A stretch of 8,274 bases of DNA from Bacillota bacterium (GTDB lineage: Bacteria; Bacillota; Clostridia; Oscillospirales; Ruminococcaceae), in NCBI GenBank assembly GCA_023451415.1, contig JAEXZK010000197.1, positions 1 through 8,274 on the forward strand, read 5' to 3'. Positions 1 to 4,522 of the stretch are shown in pieces; the stretch's first letter is position 1, and the number at the start of each line of letters is the position of its first letter. The notes below the pieces were generated by a model. That model had not been told where the DNA came from and did not search any database. It worked only from the letters and a program-made list of their open reading frames with translations. The position numbers and the translations under genes are program-made.

Positions 1-1068
1 CAGGGCGGCCATAGGGACAATGACAAGGAAGGATGCCACAAGGCCGATACACTTAAACAGCTCCTTCAAAAGCCACAGCTGGTTGCTGCTGGGGATGGGG
101 TTTTCCACCTGGAAGGCGGCGGTAAAGAAATCGGTCATATATCCGGAGCTTTTGACAGAAAAATGCTGCCAGGGGTGGATTTCCTTGGGGTTATAGACCA
201 CGCGCATTGTGCCATCCGCGGCGTCGCCGTAAAAGGTCCCGATCTCGATCTGTGTTTTGGCCTCCTCCGGATGGAAGATGGAGTTGATAATATAGGCGCT
301 TTCCGGCGCGTCGCTCATATCCCCGTCGCCGTTGACGCAGCGGTAGGCTCCCTCATCATAGAAGCCGAAGTTGGTGCCAAAGTTGCAGTGGATTTCCGCC
401 ATGGCCTCGGGGGTAGCCGCCCGTATCTGGGAGGTGGGGAAAGCCGCTGCCACCTTGTTCTCCGCCTGGGCGGCTGCCAGCTCGCTGCTGGTAACCTCCG
501 CGCCGCCCTCTGAGGATGGGTCCTGAGCCGCGGCCAGGGCATCCATATATTTGCGCCCGTAATAGCGGGCGGTATTCCAGGTGTTGCTACCGCCCATGGA
601 GTGTCCCGTTATGCCGATCTTGCTGTTATCCACATAATCAAGGTTGAAATAAGCAAATTCCACCAGGGGGATCATACCCATTCCTTCCTGAATCGTCGTA
701 TCCGCGTAGGCATATTGTGTAGAGCTGGAATCGCCATGATAATAAGCGTCCATGGCCATAACAGCGATCCCCCGGCGGGAAAGCTCTATGGCGGTGATGT
801 CCTGCATCTGGTTGTTGTTGAGGTAGCCGTGGCTGGTAATGACCAGGGGAACTTTGCTATCCGCCGATGCGGAAACAGGCCGGAACAGGTTTCCGGATAC
901 CCACTTGCCATTGTCTGTGGGGATGGTGAATTTAGTGATCTGTACTGTGCCGAAGGCCGTTTGCAGGATTGATGCGCCGATGCAGCTGATCAGTAACAGA
1001 ACCAGGGCGATGCACAATAGCCTTGTGGCGGTTTTTACACTCATGCCTTGTGTTGTTGCGGTTTGCAT
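1..1068 (-). CDS. Membrane-anchored alpha/beta hydrolase, partial (C-terminus beyond left edge)
   Basis: The reading frame is open for 356 codons from ATG at 1068 to the window edge, so the C-terminus is missing. A ribosome binding site, GAGGAGAG, lies about 7 nt upstream of the ATG. Residues about 17-35 are a hydrophobic signal anchor. The alpha/beta hydrolase core follows: an oxyanion-type HG (H80, G81), the strand-loop MDAYYHGDS (107-114), and a nucleophile elbow GHSMGG with S157 as the expected catalytic serine. H298 or H302, in the IHPWQHF segment, is a candidate catalytic histidine; I could not assign the acid with confidence. A large insertion follows the nucleophile. Residues about 340-356 begin a new hydrophobic segment, so the complete protein probably has a C-terminal membrane part. 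The likely activity is esterase, lipase or a related acyl hydrolysis outside the membrane; the substrate is unknown. A peptidase or acetyl-xylan esterase cannot be excluded. It is transcribed divergently from glpK. Confidence 0.85.
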   Translation of the reverse strand, partial: MQTATTQGMSVKTATRLLCIALVLLLISCIGASILQTAFGTVQITKFTIPTDNGKWVSGNLFRPVSASADSKVPLVITSHGYLNNNQMQDITAIELSRRGIAVMAMDAYYHGDSSSTQYAYADTTIQEGMGMIPLVEFAYFNLDYVDNSKIGITGHSMGGSNTWNTARYYGRKYMDALAAAQDPSSEGGAEVTSSELAAAQAENKVAAAFPTSQIRAATPEAMAEIHCNFGTNFGFYDEGAYRCVNGDGDMSDAPESAYIINSIFHPEEAKTQIEIGTFYGDAADGTMRVVYNPKEIHPWQHFSVKSSGYMTDFFTAAFQVENPIPSSNQLWLLKELFKCIGLVASFLVIVPMAAL

Positions 1069-1130
1069 ACTTTACTCTCCTCTCAAATGAAACGGATTGT
1101 CCAACGGGCTGCTTTTCCCACCTCCCAAAC

Positions 1131-1172
1131 AAAAAGGCGCGGAAGGGTCCTGGAAAAGACCACCCCCGCACC
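1131..1172 (-). terminator. Terminator-like hairpin in hydrolase 5' leader (candidate attenuator)
   Basis: On the minus strand, a 7-bp arm (1172-1166 with 1142-1136, including one G-U pair) stacks on a 4-bp inner stem (1165-1162 with 1148-1145, two unpaired bases between). It is followed at once by TTTTTGTTT (1135-1127). The G-U pair would be an A-C mismatch in plus-strand RNA, so the structure favours the minus strand. It lies between the predicted hydrolase promoter and its start codon, about 60 nt before the ATG, with no other minus-strand gene upstream to terminate. That position suggests transcription attenuation. I recognise no known riboswitch class in the leader. Confidence 0.5.
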
Positions 1173-1229
1173 CCTCTCATCTCTTGTGTGCCGGCTTTTC
1201 TTGTTCGATTTTTAGTTTATGTCCTGACG

Positions 1230-1264
1230 AAATAAAATAATTTCTATAAGAAACTATTTTATTT
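1230..1264. promoter_or_regulatory. 35-bp AT-rich palindrome, candidate operator
   Basis: Two 15-bp arms (1230-1244 and 1250-1264) are inverted repeats matching at 14 of 15 positions, separated by the 5-nt spacer TATAA. The left arm ends in AATTTC and the right arm begins GAAACT. The palindrome begins just downstream of the predicted minus-strand -10 box (1272-1267) and covers its expected transcription start, a position typical of a repressor operator. It could instead form a hairpin at the 5' end of the hydrolase mRNA. The dyad is seen directly; the regulator is unknown. Confidence 0.55.
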
Positions 1265-1266
1265 AC

Positions 1267-1296
1267 AATATATACTATTTTGCTTTTTAATTTCAA
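1267..1296 (-). promoter_or_regulatory. Predicted sigma-A promoter for the hydrolase gene
   Basis: Reading the minus strand, TTGAAA (1296-1291) and TATATT (1272-1267) are each 5 of 6 matches to the -35 and -10 consensus, with an 18-bp spacer. Transcription would begin near 1260, giving a leader of about 190 nt before the ATG at 1068. The surrounding DNA is very AT-rich, so a chance match is possible. Confidence 0.5.
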
Positions 1297-1380
1297 TCCG
1301 CAATGCACACAAATTTACGGCGCCTTTTCTGGCGGATGTTCCAATTCTGCTTTTCCCGCGCCCGATGGGCTTTGGGATTC

Positions 1381-1410
1381 TTGACAAGGGGCCCTCCCTG
1401 CCTCTATACT
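1381..1410 (+). promoter_or_regulatory. Predicted sigma-A promoter for glpK
   Basis: A perfect -35 box, TTGACA (1381-1386), is followed after 18 bp by TATACT (1405-1410), a 5 of 6 match to the -10 consensus. Transcription would start near 1417, leaving a leader of about 78 nt before glpK. The spacer is unusually GC-rich for this region. Confidence 0.75.
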
Positions 1411-1429
1411 AAATACAGAGATTTTGTGT

Positions 1430-1472
1430 GAGAGCTTGATGAGACAGGTTTGTTTCGTCATGCTCTTTTTTT
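1430..1472 (+). promoter_or_regulatory. Leader hairpin with T-run before glpK (candidate attenuator)
   Basis: In the predicted glpK leader, AGAGC (1431-1435) pairs with GCTCT (1462-1466) and ATGA (1439-1442) pairs with TCAT (1458-1461), with a TTG bulge on the left side. Seven T residues run from 1466 to 1472, just ahead of the ribosome binding site. This resembles a weak intrinsic terminator. In Bacillus subtilis the antiterminator GlpP acts on leader terminators of glp genes, so a similar control is plausible. The stem is short and bulged, hence moderate confidence. Confidence 0.4.
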
Positions 1473-1476
1473 CATG

Positions 1477-1485
1477 AAGGGGGAG
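1477..1485 (+). promoter_or_regulatory. glpK ribosome binding site (fixes start at 1495)
   Basis: AAGGGGGAG ends 9 nt before ATG at 1495. The upstream in-frame starts TTG 1450 and ATG 1474 lie before this site and inside the leader hairpin or its T-run, so they are not used. The protein beginning at 1495 matches the usual glycerol kinase N-terminus. Confidence 0.8.
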
Positions 1486-1494
1486 CAGTCAATT

Positions 1495-2985
1495 ATGGAC
1501 CGATATGTGATCGCCCTGGACCAGGGCACAACCAGCTCCCGCTGCATCATCTTTGATCAGCGGCAGAATATCGTGGACATCGCCCAGAAGGAATTTACCC
1601 AGCGCTATCCCAAGCCCGGCTATGTGGAGCACGACCCAATGGAAATCTATGCCTCCCAGTACGGCGTACTCATCGAAGTTCTGGCCAAAAGCGGGGTCTC
1701 GCCCAAAAATGTGGCCGCCATCGGCATCACCAACCAGCGGGAGACCACCATCGTCTGGGAAAAATCCACCGGGCGGCCCGTCTACAATGCCATTGTCTGG
1801 CAGTGCCGCCGGACAGCCGCCCTCTGCGAGGAGCTGAAGAAGGACAAGGAGCTCACCGATTACATTAAGCATTCCACCGGCCTGCTTGTGGACGCCTACT
1901 TCTCCGCCACCAAGATCAAGTGGATCCTGGACAACGTCCCCGGAGCCCGGGAGAAGGCCGAGGCGGGGGAACTGCTCTTTGGCACGGTGGACACCTGGCT
2001 CATCTGGAAACTCACCGGCGGGCAGGCCCATGTCACCGATTACACCAATGCTTCCCGCACCATGCTTTACAACATCCAGGACCTCTGCTGGGATGAACGG
2101 ATCTGCGCTGCACTGAATATCCCCATGTCCATGCTGCCCAGAGTCTGCTCCTCCAGCCAGGTCTACGGCACGGTCAATATCGAAGGGGTGGAGGTGCCCC
2201 TTGCGGGCTGCGCCGGCGACCAGCAGGCCGCCCTCTTCGGCCAGACCTGCTTTGACAAGGGCGACGCCAAGAACACCTACGGCACCGGATGCTTCCTGCT
2301 GATGAACACCGGAGAAGAGATGTGCCACAGTAAAAACGGCCTGCTCACCACCATCGCCGCCGATCCCGGGCCCAAGGTCCATTATGCGCTGGAGGGCAGC
2401 GTATTTGTGGGCGGCGCGGTCATCCAGTGGATTCGGGACGAGCTGCGCCTGGTGAGCGAAGCCCGGGACACCGAATATTTTGCCACCTCGGTGGAGGATA
2501 ACGGCGGGGTTTATGTGGTGCCCGCCTTCACCGGGTTGGGCGCCCCCTATTGGGACATGTATGCCCGGGGCGCCATCCTGGGGCTGACCCGGGGGGCCAA
2601 CCGCAAGCACATCATCCGGGCCGCTCTGGAAAGCATCGCCTACCAGACCTATGATGTGCTGGACGCCATGCAGAAGGACACCGGCATCCCCCTCACCGAG
2701 CTGCGGGTGGACGGCGGCGCTTCGGCAAACAATTTTTTGATGCAGTTTCAGGCGGACCTGAACCGGCAGACTATCCGCCGGCCCATGATCCGTGAGACGA
2801 CCGCCCTGGGCGCGGCCTATCTGGCCGGACTGGCCGTGGGCGTGTGGAAGGACCTGGATGATATTCGTTCCCAGTGGACGCTGGATAAGCTGTACCACCC
2901 CACTATGGCCATGGAGGAGCGGGACCGGCTGCTCCACGGATGGCACAAGGCTGTTTCCCGGGCCAAGGACTGGGAAGAAGACTGA
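1495..2985 (+). CDS. glpK: Glycerol kinase
   Basis: Cytoplasmic FGGY-family kinase that phosphorylates glycerol with ATP to sn-glycerol 3-phosphate, the entry step of glycerol catabolism. The product is 496 residues, the usual family length. It opens with the phosphate-binding LDQGTTSSR (8-16). Expected glycerol contacts are R82 and E83 (NQRETT), Y135 (DAYFSATK) and the catalytic base D242 ([11 protein letters not shown]). [27 protein letters not shown] and VDGGAS mark the ATP-binding second half. The segment before AGDQQ reads [12 protein letters not shown]. It therefore lacks the YHFYG-type histidine that HPr phosphorylates in enterococcal enzymes, and the GGTR loop that binds fructose 1,6-bisphosphate in E. 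coli. Regulation is thus more likely transcriptional, through the 1381 promoter and leader hairpin. No glpF or glycerol 3-phosphate dehydrogenase gene is adjacent in the window, so it looks monocistronic, ending at the hairpin at 2997. Confidence 0.97.
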   Translation: MDRYVIALDQGTTSSRCIIFDQRQNIVDIAQKEFTQRYPKPGYVEHDPMEIYASQYGVLIEVLAKSGVSPKNVAAIGITNQRETTIVWEKSTGRPVYNAIVWQCRRTAALCEELKKDKELTDYIKHSTGLLVDAYFSATKIKWILDNVPGAREKAEAGELLFGTVDTWLIWKLTGGQAHVTDYTNASRTMLYNIQDLCWDERICAALNIPMSMLPRVCSSSQVYGTVNIEGVEVPLAGCAGDQQAALFGQTCFDKGDAKNTYGTGCFLLMNTGEEMCHSKNGLLTTIAADPGPKVHYALEGSVFVGGAVIQWIRDELRLVSEARDTEYFATSVEDNGGVYVVPAFTGLGAPYWDMYARGAILGLTRGANRKHIIRAALESIAYQTYDVLDAMQKDTGIPLTELRVDGGASANNFLMQFQADLNRQTIRRPMIRETTALGAAYLAGLAVGVWKDLDDIRSQWTLDKLYHPTMAMEERDRLLHGWHKAVSRAKDWEED

Positions 2986-2996
2986 AATACATATAC

Positions 2997-3027
2997 AAAA
3001 AGAGGAGCCTCAAGGCTCCTCTTTTTT
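2997..3027. terminator. Bidirectional intrinsic terminator between glpK and XRE gene
   Basis: A perfect 13-bp stem (2997-3009 with 3014-3026) with loop TCAA has A-rich and T-rich ends, so it reads as a terminator on both strands. It starts 11 nt after the glpK stop. On the minus strand it overlaps the last codons of the XRE gene (lysine/glutamate-rich tail), and that gene's TGA stop falls in the loop (3012-3010). Confidence 0.92.
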
Positions 3028-3585
3028 CTTGCGGTTCAGTTCTTTTTTCAGCCATTCCCACAGGGGGATGGTGAGGAAAATCAGCCAGCCGGGGTGCCAC
3101 AGGTCAAAGAGAATACCCAGGCATACGTAGACGATGCCGCATACCACGGCATAGGGGAACGCCCTGCGCAGGTCTCCCCAGGCCAGAGCATAGTAGATGG
3201 GGATTGTGACGAAGATGACCCAGGCCGGATGCCACAGGTCAAAGGCAAACCCCAGCACCAGAAAAATGATGGTGCAAAGCACCGGATAAGGGAAGCGCTG
3301 CCAGGGGGTGTGCCCCTCGTCCTCCTCCCCGGCCCAATCCTCCGCCGTTTCCTCCCCGCCCCGGGCAAAGGCTTCCACCGGGTCGTCGGTGCGGAGAATC
3401 TCATCCAGGGAAACGCCGTACAGCCGGGACAGCGTGATGAGGTTATCGGTATCGGGAGACGCCTCCGCCCGCTCCCATTTGGATACAGCCTGGCGGCTGA
3501 TGCCGATTCTTGCAGCCAGCTCCTCCTGGGAAAAACCGTGCTGCTTGCGCAGCTGCACCAGCCTGTTTGCAATCTCAATATTCAT
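3010..3585 (-). CDS. XRE-family DNA-binding regulator with duplicated C-terminal membrane module
   Basis: 191 residues from ATG at 3585, with ribosome binding site AAAGGAG 8 nt upstream. Residues about 5-61 are a Cro/C1-type helix-turn-helix domain (IGISRQAVSKWE as the recognition part). An acidic linker follows (about 68-92, rich in E and D). The C-terminal half is hydrophobic and consists of two 45-residue-spaced copies of a segment. Copy 1 starts FPYPVL at 98 and copy 2 FPYAVV at 143; each has FDLWHP followed by a W-I-F-T-IP strand (115-132 and 160-174). A basic tail ends the protein. It probably sits in the cytoplasmic membrane, with the DNA-binding domain inside, and senses an envelope or small-molecule cue; its targets are unknown. 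It lies 122 bp downstream of the flavin reductase-rubredoxin gene on the same strand and could be co-transcribed with it. I saw no clear promoter of its own. Confidence 0.88.
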   Translation of the reverse strand: MNIEIANRLVQLRKQHGFSQEELAARIGISRQAVSKWERAEASPDTDNLITLSRLYGVSLDEILRTDDPVEAFARGGEETAEDWAGEEDEGHTPWQRFPYPVLCTIIFLVLGFAFDLWHPAWVIFVTIPIYYALAWGDLRRAFPYAVVCGIVYVCLGILFDLWHPGWLIFLTIPLWEWLKKELNRKKKEEP

Positions 3586-3707
3586 AAGTTGTTCTCCTTT
3601 CGCGCTCTTCCGGAAGCTGGTTCCAGTTTACCGGATCATCCTGGTTTCCTCCACCAAATCTGGTTTTCAATTGCGCAACTTTCGGTTGCGGGCGAAAGGA
3701 AGACGCC

Positions 3708-4340
3708 TCAGTCCAGGATTTTTTCCAGGTCCTCCGGCCCATGGCCGCAGACGGGGCAGACAAAGCCCTGGGGGATGGTGTCCGACTCCAGGATGTGGCC
3801 GCAGATCCGGCACCGGTACCCCTTCTGGGGCTTGGGCGGCAGATAGGAGGAGGCCTTGGGGGGAGTGATCCCTTTCTTCACCTGATGGTAGTAGGCATAG
3901 GTCATGGGCGGGCGGTCCTCCAGAGGCTCTGCCGCCAGCACCTCGCCAAGGAAAAGGATGTGGGTGCCCAGGTCCAGCTGGCCCTTTACCCGGCAGCTGA
4001 AGCGGGCCGCCGTCTGCTGGCAGATGTAGGGAATGCCGTTTTCATCCGCCCGGGTGCGGAAGCCGTCAAATTTGTCCTTGTCCCTGCTGCTGTGGAAGCC
4101 GAAGGCCCCGATGAGCTCCATGCCGGCATCCTCGGTGAGGGCCACAGCGGTAAAAAGCCCTGACTTTTGGATAATATCGGTGGTGTAGTTCTCCTTGTTG
4201 ACGGCGACGGTCATCTGCAAAGGGGCGGACGTCACCTGGGCAAGGGTGTTGACCACGCAGCCGCTGACCACATCCCCCTGCCGGGAGGAAAGAAGGTACA
4301 TTCCGTAATTCAGAGAAAAGAAGGCTTTTTGTTCGATCAT
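3708..4340 (-). CDS. Flavin reductase-rubredoxin fusion protein (Hrb-like)
   Basis: 210 residues from ATG at 4340, preceded by GGAGGAGC at good spacing. Residues about 1-155 form an FMN-binding flavin reductase-like domain: the N-terminal FFSLNYGMYLLSS, the VNTLAQVTSAP loop and the FGFHSSRDKDKFDG segment are typical. Residues about 175-210 form a rubredoxin-type iron site with C177 and C180, then C195 and C198, each pair CxxCG. Only 14 residues separate the pairs, as in rubrerythrin-type domains rather than classical rubredoxin. This order matches Hrb (high-molecular-weight rubredoxin) of Moorella, which carries NADH electrons to a flavodiiron NO/O2 reductase. A role in oxygen or nitric oxide defence in the cytoplasm is therefore likely by family. 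No flavodiiron or rubrerythrin gene lies in the window, so the partner must be elsewhere. Confidence 0.92.
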   Translation of the reverse strand: MIEQKAFFSLNYGMYLLSSRQGDVVSGCVVNTLAQVTSAPLQMTVAVNKENYTTDIIQKSGLFTAVALTEDAGMELIGAFGFHSSRDKDKFDGFRTRADENGIPYICQQTAARFSCRVKGQLDLGTHILFLGEVLAAEPLEDRPPMTYAYYHQVKKGITPPKASSYLPPKPQKGYRCRICGHILESDTIPQGFVCPVCGHGPEDLEKILD

Positions 4341-4376
4341 AATAGCTCCTCCAATTTAGTAATTGTTCCTGATTTC

Positions 4377-4405
4377 AAACTACCTGTTTTTTCCTGCTTT
4401 GTCAA
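4377..4405 (-). promoter_or_regulatory. Possible promoter for the flavin reductase-rubredoxin gene
   Basis: On the minus strand a perfect -35 TTGACA (4405-4400) is followed after 17 bp by TAGTTT (4382-4377), only a 3 of 6 match to the -10 consensus. The position, 37 nt before the start codon, fits a short leader. The weak -10 might mean activator dependence or a chance match. Confidence 0.5.
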
Positions 4406-4466
4406 GGGCTCTTCCTGCGATTCTCACAATCCGCCAAAGGGAACCCCCCTCCTTGGTGATAAATCA

Positions 4467-4511
4467 CAAGAGGCGTCCCGCTGCCGCTTCCGGCAGGTGG
4501 GATGCCTCTTG
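4467..4511 (-). terminator. Long hairpin after the secreted coiled-coil gene, probable terminator
   Basis: An inverted repeat of about 20 bp per arm (4467-4486 with 4491-4511) has perfect outer 8 bp (CAAGAGGC/GCCTCTTG), inner TGCCG/CGGCA, two G-T pairs and one bulged base, closing a 4-nt loop. It lies 12 nt beyond the TAA of the minus-strand gene ending at 4523. The T-run after it on the minus strand is weak (TGTGATTTATC), so termination efficiency is uncertain. It separates the MMPL unit from the flavin reductase-rubredoxin gene. Confidence 0.6.
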
Positions 4512-4522
4512 TTGGCGGGAGG

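Larger units (their letters stand above)
1069..1494. other. Divergent intergenic region between hydrolase and glpK
   Basis: This 426-bp stretch has no convincing gene. From left to right it holds the hydrolase ribosome binding site, a GC-rich terminator-like hairpin oriented for the minus strand (1131-1172), an AT-rich segment (about 1205-1315) carrying a 35-bp palindrome and a minus-strand promoter, and the glpK promoter and leader (1381-1494). A weaker plus-strand promoter-like pair, TTTACA (1263-1268) and TTTAAT (1286-1291) spaced by 17 bp, overlaps the minus-strand promoter. In such AT-rich DNA it may be chance. I found no convincing catabolite-responsive (cre) box. Short ORFs running through here lack ribosome binding sites and recognisable products. 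Confidence 0.75.

Noticed and set aside
601..972. 123-residue open frame on the plus strand
   Set aside because: It lies inside the hydrolase gene on the opposite strand, where the nucleophile elbow and oxyanion motifs prove coding in the minus direction.
1127..1180. T-box-like sequence (GGGTGGTC and CCGCGCC) in the hydrolase leader
   Set aside because: The conserved ACCGCG does not directly follow GGGTGG, no stem I specifier region is apparent, and a hydrolase is not a usual T-box target. The resemblance comes from the terminator-like stem itself.
1489..2946. 485-residue open frame on the minus strand
   Set aside because: It is fully antisense to glpK, whose identity is certain, and it has no family features. 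It is a product of third-position GC bias.
3608..3649. Short repeats CTGGTTCC and CTGGTTTCC plus TTCCGGAA ahead of the XRE gene
   Set aside because: They might be an autoregulatory operator, but they are short, imperfect and without a clear promoter beside them.
3674..3690. Small hairpin CGCAAC/GTTGCG after the flavin reductase-rubredoxin gene
   Set aside because: The stem is only 6 bp and no T-run follows on either strand, so it is not supported as a terminator.
4456..4467. Palindrome GTGATAAATCAC
   Set aside because: With 5-bp arms it is expected by chance in a window of this size, and it abuts the larger terminator hairpin.
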